A stretch of 17,640 nucleotides of DNA from Sutterella sp. GTDB lineage: Bacteria; Pseudomonadota; Gammaproteobacteria; Burkholderiales; Burkholderiaceae_F. The stretch covers positions 1-17,640 of the forward strand of contig DYCH01000019.1 of assembly GCA_019418235.1 (NCBI GenBank), written 5' to 3'. Both the position numbers and the translations under genes were made by a program. Shown piece by piece: positions 1 to 6,411 of this stretch. How positions within the stretch are numbered: position 1 is the first letter of the stretch; each line of letters opens with the position of its first letter. Under the pieces are notes generated by a model. It searched no databases. It saw only the letters and a program-made list of their open reading frames with translations, and had not been told where the DNA came from.

Positions 1-129
1 CTCAAGAACTTGCGTTTCTTTTTCAGAGTAACCTTGACGAGAGACGCCTTGAACATCACGGCTCATCTCACGAATATCGTCAAAAATTTTTTCGGCAAAG
101 GCTGCGCCCTTTAATTGCAAATCAGACAC
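1..129 (-). CDS. M20-family metallohydrolase, N-carbamoyl-L-amino-acid hydrolase-like (5' end only)
   Basis: Only the first 43 codons lie in the window, reading leftward from a GTG at 127-129 and running off the edge in frame. The start is supported by a GGAG ribosome site 8 nt upstream on the minus strand. The translated N-terminus has the pattern AEKIFDDIREMSRDVQGVSR followed by GYSEKE. This resembles the N-terminus of hydantoinase/carbamoylase-type M20 amidases, which carry a short helix, then a G-V-[ST]-R motif, then an acidic segment. Those enzymes hydrolyse N-carbamoyl or other N-acyl amino acids using two metals in the cytoplasm. No catalytic residue is visible, so the call rests on the N-terminal pattern and on two other M20 genes nearby. 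It is divergent from the dcuC-like transporter and may share its control region. Confidence 0.55.
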   Translation of the reverse strand, partial: MSDLQLKGAAFAEKIFDDIREMSRDVQGVSRQGYSEKETQVLE

Positions 130-518
130 GATCTACACTCCATTCGAGAAGAGAATTAAAACAGATTCATTTTATTGATATGAAAAAGTGTTTTTTCTTC
201 AAATTGTTGTTTTGTCACTGTCTTCTTGATCAATTCTCCTCATTTCTTGCGTCCAATCAAACGCCTGTCAAAATTTACATTAAGACGAGAAAATCAGAAT
301 TGCGCTCGCCATCTCACTGAAAACTCGCCATTTTTTTCTTCAAATTTCAATTTTTTTATTGAAAAGCCCGAAAATACGGTATCTTTTACAAAATTCTAGG
401 GGTTTACCTGCGTACGAAAAATATCTTAGGTGTTTAAGATTAAGGAGGAAAAAAATCATAAGCCCTCAAAGAAGGGTGATTTCTTCTACATATTGTTAAC
501 TTTATTAGGAATGTTCCT
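130..518. other. 389-bp divergent intergenic region (M20 gene / dcuC-like)
   Basis: This gene-free, AT-rich stretch separates two divergent genes. Visible structure: two copies of CTCGCCAT 19 bp apart (305-312 and 324-331), an inverted repeat TTTCAAT/ATTGAAA around a T6 loop (345-364), and an orphan AAGGAGG (442-448) that is not followed by an ATG. I could not place a convincing -35/-10 pair for the rightward gene. Confidence 0.6.
175..202 (-). promoter_or_regulatory. Candidate sigma70 promoter for the leftward M20 gene
   Basis: On the minus strand a TTGAAG (-35, 197-202) is followed after 16 nt by TATCAA (-10, 175-180), about 45 nt ahead of the GTG start. Each hexamer matches 4 of 6 consensus bases. 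The region is AT-rich, so a chance match is possible. Confidence 0.3.
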
Positions 519-1793
519 ATGTCTTTGCTTGAATGGTTAGCGATTGCCGTCATTTTCGTTACGGTTTACGCTTTGATCAAACGTTACGAAACGCGTTTGG
601 TTCTTTTCACGTCCGGCTTCTTCTTATGCTTGGTCGCAATGGAACCGCTCACGGCTCTTAACTCGTTTGCTTCCTCCATGACCAAGGGTTCCTTGATCAT
701 GGCTATCTGTTCTTCGATGGGTTTTGCTTACATTGCTAAGTACACGAACTCTGACCGCAGTTTGGTTCACTACCTCGCCGCTCCGATCCGTGGCTTGGGT
801 GTGTTCTTGGTTCCGGTTTGCACGGCTTTGACGTTTGTTATTAACATCGCCATCCCGTCTGCTGCTGGTTGTGCTGCTGCTGTGGGTTCCACGTTGATTC
901 CTGTGATGTTGCGCGCCGGTATTAAGCCCGCCATGGCTGCTGCTGCCGTTATGGGCGGTACGATCGGTTCTTACTTCTCTCCGGGTACGTCTCACAACGC
1001 TTACGTTGCTAACATGGCTCACATGGAAGTGATGGACTTCATCGCTTACCACTCCATATGGTCTCTCATGTGCGGTGCCTTCTTGGTCTTTGGTCTTTTG
1101 ATCGTTGCTCTCGTTTTGGGCGATCACAAGGGTGACAAGGAAGCCGTTGCTAACGTTAAGGAAGTTAAGGATGACTTCAAGCCCAACCCCGTTATGGCTA
1201 TCATGACGTTGGTTCCGATCGTTATCCTCGTTGTTGGTAACGTTTGGGTCCCGGCTATCAAGATGGGCGTGGCACAAGCCATGGTCGTCGGTGCCGTTAT
1301 CACGTTGATCTTTAGCTACATTTTCAACCGCACGAACCCGCAAGACTTCTCCAAGCAATTCTTTAACGGTATGGGTCAAGGTTATGCTGAAGTGATGGGT
1401 ATCATCATCGCTGCCGGTGTGTTTGCTGCTGGCTTGAAGGCCTCCGGCTTGATCGACACGTTCGTTGAAGTCTTGAAGAACTCTAACGACATCGCTCGTT
1501 GGGGTGGTTCCTTGGGTCCGTGGTTGATGGGTACGATTACGGGTTCTGGTGACGCTGCTACGATGGCCTTTAACGAAGCCGTTACGCCGCACGCTCCTGA
1601 ATTCGGTATGGAAATCCACTCCTTGGGCGCCTTGGCCTTCTTGACGGGTGCCTTGGGTCGTACGATGTCCCCGATCGCTGGTGCAATGGTTGTTGTGTCC
1701 GGTATCGCTATGGTTAGCCCGATGGAAGTCGCAAAGCGCACGGCAGTTCCGGTGACGGCCGCTGTGTTTGCTTTGGCAATCTTGATGGTGTAA
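519..1793 (+). CDS. dcuC: DcuC-family C4-dicarboxylate transporter
   Basis: The product is a 424-residue inner-membrane protein with about 11-12 hydrophobic segments and a central charged loop (around residues 200-225, GDHKGDKEAVANVKEVKDD). The family moves C4-dicarboxylates (fumarate/succinate exchange or succinate efflux) in anaerobically growing bacteria. Family-like features are the small-residue-rich AIPSAAG stretch near residue 112 and the GSGDAATMAFNEAV motif near residue 345. The ATG start has AGGA 8 nt upstream. Codon choice is strongly biased, suggesting high expression. It is followed by an intrinsic terminator and two AbgA-like hydrolases, so it may instead import an N-acyl-amino-acid or aminobenzoyl-glutamate-like substrate; that is inference. 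The family call is reasonably firm, the exact substrate is not. Confidence 0.75.
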   Translation: MSLLEWLAIAVIFVTVYALIKRYETRLVLFTSGFFLCLVAMEPLTALNSFASSMTKGSLIMAICSSMGFAYIAKYTNSDRSLVHYLAAPIRGLGVFLVPVCTALTFVINIAIPSAAGCAAAVGSTLIPVMLRAGIKPAMAAAAVMGGTIGSYFSPGTSHNAYVANMAHMEVMDFIAYHSIWSLMCGAFLVFGLLIVALVLGDHKGDKEAVANVKEVKDDFKPNPVMAIMTLVPIVILVVGNVWVPAIKMGVAQAMVVGAVITLIFSYIFNRTNPQDFSKQFFNGMGQGYAEVMGIIIAAGVFAAGLKASGLIDTFVEVLKNSNDIARWGGSLGPWLMGTITGSGDAATMAFNEAVTPHAPEFGMEIHSLGALAFLTGALGRTMSPIAGAMVVVSGIAMVSPMEVAKRTAVPVTAAVFALAILMV

Positions 1794-1805
1794 TACCTGA
1801 TTCGC

Positions 1806-1824
1806 CTCATTAATACTTAATGAG
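1806..1824. repeat. Perfect 8-bp inverted repeat after the dcuC-like stop
   Basis: CTCATTAA and TTAATGAG flank a 3-nt TAC centre, 12 nt after the stop codon and just ahead of the terminator hairpin. It may be an mRNA 3'-end stem or an operator-like dyad. No T-tract follows it. Confidence 0.6.
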
Positions 1825-1830
1825 ACATAA

Positions 1831-1860
1831 GGCTGGTGAGTTTCTCATCAGCCTTTTTTT
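1831..1860 (+). terminator. Intrinsic terminator of the dcuC-like gene
   Basis: A 10-bp stem (GGCTGGTGAG paired with CTCATCAGCC, one G-T pair) with a TTT loop is followed by seven T. It separates the transporter from the first AbgA-like gene, so the latter needs its own promoter or read-through. Confidence 0.93.
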
Positions 1861-1900
1861 GATTAAAACTAATCTTCTGTTACAGACTTACATCTCTTGA

Positions 1901-1930
1901 TTCAACCGACAGAAAATCAGCCGTTACAAT
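1901..1930 (+). promoter_or_regulatory. Candidate promoter for the first AbgA-like gene
   Basis: TACAAT (1925-1930, 5 of 6 -10 matches) has a weak -35, TTCAAC at 1901-1906, 18 nt upstream. Initiation here would give a leader of about 140 nt containing all five hairpins described at 1953-2057. Confidence 0.3.
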
Positions 1931-1952
1931 AGATAGTTGGAAGTAAGTTTTT

Positions 1953-2057
1953 TAGCGCAGTCATGCGTTATTAAAAATTAAACCCCATTCAAGGGGAAAG
2001 CCCATTGGGCTTAGATTTCAAAACGAGGTGTAAACCTCATTTGTCTCAGTTGAGACA
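1953..2057 (+). promoter_or_regulatory. Structured 5' leader: five consecutive small hairpins
   Basis: Five inverted repeats follow one another just before the ribosome site. (a) TAGCGCA/TGCGTTA, loop GTCA, 1953-1970. (b) CCCC/GGGG, loop ATTCAA, 1983-1996. (c) AAGCCC/GGGCTT, loop ATT, 1998-2012. (d) GAGGT/ACCTC, loop GTAA, 2025-2038. (e) TGTCTC/GAGACA, loop AGTT, 2042-2057. The 3' arm of (b) can alternatively pair with the 5' arm of (c): GGG 1994-1996 with CCC 2001-2003. This suggests mutually exclusive folds. I do not recognise a known riboswitch; the guanidine-II loop motif ACGR is absent from every loop. Regulation by this leader is inferred. Confidence 0.5.
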
Positions 2058-2065
2058 TCGTTATC

Positions 2066-2069
2066 GGAG
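2066..2069 (+). promoter_or_regulatory. Ribosome binding site deciding the abgA-1 start
   Basis: GGAG lies 8 nt before the ATG at 2078. An in-frame GTG at 2069 overlaps this site and is therefore unlikely to be the start. Confidence 0.8.
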
Positions 2070-2077
2070 TGTTAATT

Positions 2078-3382
2078 ATGAATGAACAATTAAAGTCTAA
2101 GATCGAACAAGTCATCCCGCAATTGACGGTTGTTCGTCGCGACTTACACAAGCATCCGGAATCTGCTTGGACGGAATTCCGCACGGCTTCCATGGCCATC
2201 AAGAAGATGCAAGAACTTGGCTACACCATCACCATGGGTGAAAAGGCTGTTTGCCGTGAAGCCATGATGGGCGTTCCTTCTGCTGACGCACTCCGCGCTC
2301 ACATGGAACGTGCTATCGCTCAAGGCGCTGATCCTGAACTCGTTGCCAAGATGGAAGGCGGTTTGACGGGCTTCTGGGCTGACATGGACTTCGGTGGCGA
2401 AGGCCCCTTCTTGGCCGTTCGCTTTGACATGGACTGCAACGACGTTTCCGAATGCGCTGACGCCGATCACCGCCCCAACGTCGAAGGCTTTGCCTCTGTC
2501 AATAAGGGTGCTATGCACGCTTGCGGCCACGACGGTCACGTTGCCATCGGTTTGGCTTTGGCTGAAGTCGTTGCTGCTTGCCGCGACCAATTACAAGGTA
2601 AGATCCGCTTCATCTTCCAACCAGCTGAAGAAGGCGTCCGTGGCGCTATGCCGATGGAAAAAGCCGGTGCCGTTGAAGGCGTTGATGAAATCTTCGGTAT
2701 GCACATTGGCTTCCAAGCCAACAATATCGGTAAGGTCATTTGCGGTACGAAGAACTTCTTGGCTACCACGAAGGCTGACATCACCTTCACGGGTGTTCCG
2801 TCTCACGCCGGTAACGCTCCTGAAGAAGGTAAGAATGCCTTGTTGGCTGCCGCTACGGCTTTGTTGAACATGCACGCTATCCCGCGTTCCGGTAAGGGTG
2901 ATACGCGTATCACGGTCGGTAAGTTGATCGGCGGTGAAGGCCGTAACGTTATTCCGCCGAAGGCTGTTTTGTTCCTTGAAACGCGCGGTATCACGTCCGC
3001 TTTGGACGAATACATGTTCGGTGAAGTCAAGCGCATCGCTAAGGCTGCCGCCGATATGTGGGGTTGCGGTTACTCCATCGACATCAAGGGCGGTACGAAG
3101 AGCGGTGAATCCGACCTCGAAGTCGCTAAGGTTGTTGCTGAAGAAGCTCGCGATATGGGTTGCTTCACGGACGTGATCGAAGAACAAAACTTCGGCGCTT
3201 CTGAAGACTACTCTCACTTCATGAGCACGGTTCAAGCCGCTGGCGGTAAGGGTACGTACGTTCAAGTTGGTTCCACCTTGCGTGCCGGCCACCACAACAG
3301 TCACTTCGACTTTGACGAACAATCCTTGGCTAACGCTCTTGAATTGGTTGGTCGTTGCGTCTTCCGTACGCTCGGCAAGTAA
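2078..3382 (+). CDS. AbgA-like M20 amidohydrolase, paralogue 1
   Basis: This 434-residue cytoplasmic metallohydrolase closely resembles p-aminobenzoyl-glutamate hydrolase subunit A of E. coli (AbgA, 436 residues). It shares RRDLHKHPESAWTEFRT near the N-terminus, the MHACGHDGH metal motif (about 146-154), QPAEEG (about 181-186) carrying the catalytic and metal glutamates, MHIG (about 208), NFLATTK, GRNVIPP, and a C-terminal GHHN metal region. The family uses two metals to cleave amide bonds of N-acyl or aminobenzoyl amino acids. In E. coli AbgA works with AbgB; no AbgB-type partner is seen here, but a second AbgA-like gene follows. ATG 2078 is chosen because GGAG sits 8 nt upstream. Every Gln codon I checked is CAA, suggesting high expression. 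The exact substrate cannot be read from the sequence. Confidence 0.85.
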   Translation: MNEQLKSKIEQVIPQLTVVRRDLHKHPESAWTEFRTASMAIKKMQELGYTITMGEKAVCREAMMGVPSADALRAHMERAIAQGADPELVAKMEGGLTGFWADMDFGGEGPFLAVRFDMDCNDVSECADADHRPNVEGFASVNKGAMHACGHDGHVAIGLALAEVVAACRDQLQGKIRFIFQPAEEGVRGAMPMEKAGAVEGVDEIFGMHIGFQANNIGKVICGTKNFLATTKADITFTGVPSHAGNAPEEGKNALLAAATALLNMHAIPRSGKGDTRITVGKLIGGEGRNVIPPKAVLFLETRGITSALDEYMFGEVKRIAKAAADMWGCGYSIDIKGGTKSGESDLEVAKVVAEEARDMGCFTDVIEEQNFGASEDYSHFMSTVQAAGGKGTYVQVGSTLRAGHHNSHFDFDEQSLANALELVGRCVFRTLGK

Positions 3383-3410
3383 TCAAATCACTAGCTAACT
3401 AGCTGATTTT

Positions 3411-3444
3411 AAGGCCACAATTTTCGAATTGTGGCCTTTTTCTT
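3411..3444 (+). terminator. Intrinsic terminator of abgA-1
   Basis: A perfect 12-bp stem (AAGGCCACAATT with AATTGTGGCCTT) is closed by a TTCG tetraloop and followed by T-rich sequence. It uncouples the two AbgA-like genes. Confidence 0.93.
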
Positions 3445-3466
3445 AGACTGTTATTTAGCCCAAAAG

Positions 3467-3510
3467 CGATCAAGTACCGATCAAGTAGCGATCAAGCTCC
3501 GATCAAGTTA
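3467..3510 (+). repeat. Four tandem 11-bp direct repeats (CGATCAAG core)
   Basis: CGATCAAG occurs at 3467, 3478, 3489 and 3500, exactly 11 nt apart, with variable three-base tails (TAC, TAG, CTC, TTA). The period is close to one DNA helical turn, so all copies face the same side. The array ends about 41 nt before the -35 of the candidate promoter of the second AbgA-like gene, which suggests an operator. OmpR/PhoB-type response regulators are one known class binding 11-bp direct repeats. No regulator gene is adjacent. Confidence 0.85.
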
Positions 3511-3551
3511 AAGTCACAATTTTTGCTTTTCAACCCCTAACTGCCATTGCC

Positions 3552-3579
3552 TTGACGCTAGGCAAAACGTCGATAGAAA
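3552..3579 (+). promoter_or_regulatory. Candidate sigma70 promoter of abgA-2
   Basis: TTGACG (-35, 5 of 6) at 3552-3557 is followed after 16 nt by TAGAAA (-10, 4 of 6) at 3574-3579. A small hairpin, ATGGA/TCCAT (3606-3619), lies in the predicted leader. Confidence 0.5.
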
Positions 3580-3645
3580 ATAAGACTAGACTGAAATTAA
3601 GGTGGATGGAAAAATCCATTTAAATACTTGGTTTTGAAAATAATT

Positions 3646-3651
3646 GGAGAG
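3646..3651 (+). promoter_or_regulatory. Ribosome binding site deciding the abgA-2 start
   Basis: GGAGAG precedes the ATG at 3656 by a normal distance. An in-frame TTG at 3644 overlaps this site and is rejected as the start. Confidence 0.8.
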
Positions 3652-3655
3652 CAAA

Positions 3656-4927
3656 ATGGCCCAATCCTATCATGATCAACTCGTTTCTATCCGTCGTGAA
3701 CTCCACCAATTCCCTGAAGAAGGTTGGACAGAGTTCTGCACGACGGCTTTTATTACCGAACATCTCCGTCAAATGGGCTGGGAAGTCTTGTTGGGCGAAA
3801 AGGTTGTCTCCCGCAAAGATTGCTTAGGTCGCTCTGAAAAGCTCGTCGCTGAGGCCATTGAAACGGCTAAAGCCCGTGGTGTCAGCCAAGCCTTGCTTGA
3901 CGAAATGCAAGAACTCACGGGGTGCTGTGCTGTGCTTGATACGGGTCGCCCCGGCCCCACGGTGGCTTTGCGTTTAGACATTGACTGCAACAACGTCCAA
4001 GAAAATCCCGATGCAACTCACCGTGCCTCCGCTGAAGGTTGGGCCTCTAAGCGTCCTGGCTTGATGCACGCTTGCGGTCACGACTCTCATGCCTCTTTGG
4101 GCTTAGCCATTGCTCGTTGGGTGATGGAGCACAAAGATGAGCTAAACGGCAAGATTAAGATCGTCTTCCAACCGGCCGAAGAAGGTGTTCGTGGCGCTGC
4201 CGGCGTTGCGGCGAGCGGCATCGTGGACGATTGCGATATCTTCCTCTCAAGCCACATCGCCATGATGGCTAAGACCGGTGAAATTGCAACGAGCCCCGTC
4301 GGATTCCTTTGCACCACGAAGTATGACGTTACCTTCAAGGGGCGCCCTGCTCACGCCGGTGTTGAACCCAATGCTGGTTGCAACGCTTTGGCAGCTGCTT
4401 GCCACGCCGTCACGCAACTTTTGGGCATTCCCCGTCACGGCTCCGGCATGACCCGTGTGAACGTGGGTCGCTTGGTAGCTGGCGAAGGCCGTAACGTGAT
4501 TCCGGTTAATGCCAAGTTGGTGATGGAAGTCCGTGGTGAAACGGGCGAAATTAACCAATTCATGGCCCAACAAACGGAAAACATCATCGAAGGTGTGGCT
4601 AAGAGCTTTGGCGTTCAATACAAGATTGAAAAGATGGGGGAAGCCGTTGACCTCGTCAATGACCAAGAACTCGTTGATATGTTGGACGACGTTGCGATGA
4701 AGACCGAAGGCGTCACGAAGGTGCTCCACGGTGTGAACTTTGGCGGCTCTGAAGACGCTACGATCCTTGCACGTCGCGTTCAAGCCCATGGTGGTAAGGC
4801 TGCTTACTTTGTTTTAGGCTCTAACCGTACAGGTGGCCACCACACGGCCGAATTTGACATCGATGAAAGCTCTTTGGATATTGGCTTAGCGATTTACGCC
4901 GAAATGCTCAAGCGTTTAATGCGTTAA
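3656..4927 (+). CDS. AbgA-like M20 amidohydrolase, paralogue 2
   Basis: This 423-residue paralogue of the preceding gene has the same layout: IRRELHQFPEEGWTEF at the N-terminus, MHACGHDSH metal motif (near residue 138), QPAEEG (near 173), SSHIAM where paralogue 1 has MHIG, FLCTTKYD, GRNVIPV, SEDATIL and GGHHTAEFD at the C-terminus. In MHACGHDSH, paralogue 1 and E. coli AbgA have Gly where this protein has Ser, hinting at different substrate preference. It should hydrolyse N-acyl or aminobenzoyl amino acids in the cytoplasm with bound divalent metals. Whether the two paralogues form a heterodimer like AbgA-AbgB is unknown. It has its own promoter region, repeat array and terminator, so it is probably regulated apart from paralogue 1. 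Confidence 0.85.
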   Translation: MAQSYHDQLVSIRRELHQFPEEGWTEFCTTAFITEHLRQMGWEVLLGEKVVSRKDCLGRSEKLVAEAIETAKARGVSQALLDEMQELTGCCAVLDTGRPGPTVALRLDIDCNNVQENPDATHRASAEGWASKRPGLMHACGHDSHASLGLAIARWVMEHKDELNGKIKIVFQPAEEGVRGAAGVAASGIVDDCDIFLSSHIAMMAKTGEIATSPVGFLCTTKYDVTFKGRPAHAGVEPNAGCNALAAACHAVTQLLGIPRHGSGMTRVNVGRLVAGEGRNVIPVNAKLVMEVRGETGEINQFMAQQTENIIEGVAKSFGVQYKIEKMGEAVDLVNDQELVDMLDDVAMKTEGVTKVLHGVNFGGSEDATILARRVQAHGGKAAYFVLGSNRTGGHHTAEFDIDESSLDIGLAIYAEMLKRLMR

Positions 4928-4949
4928 CTCAATCTTCTTAAATAATTAG

Positions 4950-4981
4950 CAAAAGGAAGGGGTTTTCCCCTTCCTTTTGTG
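4950..4981 (+). terminator. Intrinsic terminator of abgA-2
   Basis: A 12-bp stem (AAAAGGAAGGGG with CCCCTTCCTTTT), TTTT loop and an outer C-G pair lies 23 nt after the stop. The arms end in A-rich and T-rich sequence, so it could act in both directions. Confidence 0.88.
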
Positions 4982-5027
4982 TCTTAGAAATATCTACAAT
5001 TATCATCTCTTTAATAAAGGTACTTCT

Positions 5028-5912
5028 ATGGCATCAAAAGCACTCAAAGGCATTGGTTTAGCGTCTCTGGCAGGCGTTTGCTGGGGCTCAATGGGTGTGG
5101 CCGCTCAGTACCTGATGGCTCATTGTCAATTCACGGTTATTGACCTTACCTCCATCCGACTTTTTGGCGCAGGGATTCTTTTGGTTTTGTTGGACTTGGT
5201 GCTTCACGGTACAAAGAACGTCAAACAAGTTTTTCAAGCCATTAACCTTCGAGATATTGCCATTTATGGTTTTATCTTGTTGGGCTCTCAATCGACGTTC
5301 TTTTTGTCTATTTTTAATGCCAACGCAGCACTCGCAACCATCCTTGTTTTAACGTCACCCTTGTTTGTCATTGCTTACATGGCCGTTGCTAAACATCGCC
5401 CTATTAAGTTCTTGGAAATCGTCTGTCTTATTTTGGCAATGGTAGGTGTTCTTTTATTAATCACAAAGGGCAGTCTTGATGCGGTGGATTTCTCGATTTT
5501 GGGTGTCCTTTGGGGGTTAGCCTCTGCGCTTTTAGGGGCCATTGCCACGATTCAGCCAGGCAACGTTGTACGTCGCTTATCGGTTTTCCCCGTGATTGGT
5601 TGGGGCATGACCTTTAGCGGTATTGCTGCGTGCCTTTATAACAACCCGTTTGAAACGAACGTGATTTGGAACACCATGAGCGTTATGTGTTACTTGCACG
5701 TGGTGGTTTTTGGCACGATTGTCTCGTTTTGCAGCTTCTTAAAGAGCATGCAATACATCGCTCCTCCCGTTGCTTCGATGCTCACCTGTTTTGAACCTTT
5801 GTCTGCGGTGATTTTGTCAGTGATTTTGTTAGGAACGACTTTCACTTGGATTGAGGCGTTAGGCGCTCTCTGTATTTTGTCAACAGCGATTCTTTTGGCT
5901 CGAACGAAATAA
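5028..5912 (+). CDS. EamA/DMT-family transporter
   Basis: The product is a 294-residue inner-membrane protein of about ten hydrophobic helices in two similar halves, the layout of drug/metabolite-transporter (EamA, formerly DUF6) permeases. The first half opens with LASLAGVCWGSMGVAAQ and has the helix-4 pattern NAALATILVLTSPLFV. The second half has VVVFGTIVSFCSFLKSMQYI and PVASMLTCFEPLSAVILS, typical of the family's C-terminal EamA repeat. Members export or import amino acids, sugars or other metabolites; the substrate is not predictable here. ATG 5028 is preferred over an upstream in-frame ATG at 4977, which lies inside the preceding terminator, because AAAGG sits 7 nt before 5028. A TACAAT -10 lies at 4995-5000 with a poor -35. 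Codon use is more mixed (CAG present) than in the preceding genes. Confidence 0.85.
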   Translation: MASKALKGIGLASLAGVCWGSMGVAAQYLMAHCQFTVIDLTSIRLFGAGILLVLLDLVLHGTKNVKQVFQAINLRDIAIYGFILLGSQSTFFLSIFNANAALATILVLTSPLFVIAYMAVAKHRPIKFLEIVCLILAMVGVLLLITKGSLDAVDFSILGVLWGLASALLGAIATIQPGNVVRRLSVFPVIGWGMTFSGIAACLYNNPFETNVIWNTMSVMCYLHVVVFGTIVSFCSFLKSMQYIAPPVASMLTCFEPLSAVILSVILLGTTFTWIEALGALCILSTAILLARTK

Positions 5913-5918
5913 TTGGAC

Positions 5919-5957
5919 AAAAAATTTGGCACCAAACTCGAAATTAAGAATGGTGCC
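5919..5957 (-). terminator. Probable intrinsic terminator of the leftward HTH gene
   Basis: On the minus strand, GGCACCA and TGGTGCC form a 7-bp stem (5928-5934 with 5951-5957) around a 17-nt loop, followed by AAATTTTTT. It lies 11 nt beyond the HTH gene's stop. The long loop weakens the call. Confidence 0.55.
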
Positions 5958-5968
5958 TCATTTCATAT

Positions 5969-6331
5969 CTAAACTACTTCTGTTGTCTCTTTCGACTTTT
6001 TGTAGTCCTCAATCCAACGCCTGGCCGTTCGCTTAGAAACTTCATGGCGTTTCGCTAATTCCGTTATCGACGGATTCGTCTCTAAATAATCATTAATGAC
6101 TTTTTGGCGAAACTCCACGCTGTAAGCTTTTTGTTTGGGTTTCGGACTCATTAAGTCGGATTCGTAGTAACCAAGCTTATATTGGGCATACCATTCGCGA
6201 ACGGTATAGACAGATAAATCCAAAACCGTTGCGCAGGTTCGGTAGCCGTGACCTAATTCAAAGATGTTATAGGCTATCTTTTTCAGATAATCGGGTTTGG
6301 TAAGACCCGGAGCGTGATCGGTGGCTGGCAT
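5969..6331 (-). CDS. Transposase-OrfA-like protein with two helix-turn-helix domains (orphan)
   Basis: The 120-residue basic protein has two apparent helix-turn-helix units: residues about 12-48 (YLKKIAYNIFELGHGYRTCA, then SVYTVREWYAQYK) and about 69-112 (FRQKVINDYLETNPSITELA, then SKRTARRWIEDYK). This matches the DNA-binding OrfA/helper half of IS3-like elements. No OrfB with a DDE catalytic domain is adjacent and no convincing terminal inverted repeats are seen, so it is either a relic or a domesticated DNA-binding protein. I chose ATG 6331; an in-frame GTG at 6346 would add five residues but has no ribosome site. It sits between the EamA gene and the porin, both of which face it. Its DNA target is unknown. 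Confidence 0.6.
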   Translation of the reverse strand: MPATDHAPGLTKPDYLKKIAYNIFELGHGYRTCATVLDLSVYTVREWYAQYKLGYYESDLMSPKPKQKAYSVEFRQKVINDYLETNPSITELAKRHEVSKRTARRWIEDYKKSKETTEVV

Positions 6332-6363
6332 GACAAGGTATTCCACTCAGTGGGATTTAGAAC

Positions 6364-6399
6364 AAAGCCCCGAGAAGTGATCAGTTTCTCAGGGCTTTT
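6364..6399 (-). terminator. Intrinsic terminator downstream of the porin gene
   Basis: AAGCCC plus GAGAA pair with TTCTC plus GGGCTT with one mismatch (6365-6376 with 6386-6397). The stem is flanked by TTT on the minus strand and TTTT on the plus strand, so it may also work in the other direction. Confidence 0.75.
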
Positions 6400-6411
6400 C
6401 GACTAACTAAA

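Noticed and set aside
624..1619. A 331-codon open frame on the minus strand inside the dcuC-like gene
   Set aside because: It is antisense to a clear membrane transporter with strong codon bias. The peptide is His/Asn/Arg/Thr-rich without domains, as expected for an antisense frame, and there is no ribosome site.
1953..2057. Tandem guanidine-II (mini-ykkC) riboswitch
   Set aside because: That class needs hairpins with ACGR loops. The loops here are GTCA, ATTCAA, ATT, GTAA and AGTT.
2069..2077. GTG start three codons upstream for the first AbgA-like gene
   Set aside because: The GTG overlaps the GGAG ribosome site that serves the ATG at 2078 at ideal spacing.
3467..3510. CRISPR array or replication iterons
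   Set aside because: The repeat unit is only 11 nt with no spacers of CRISPR length and no cas genes. No replication initiator gene, DnaA boxes or plasmid functions are nearby, so an operator is the better explanation.
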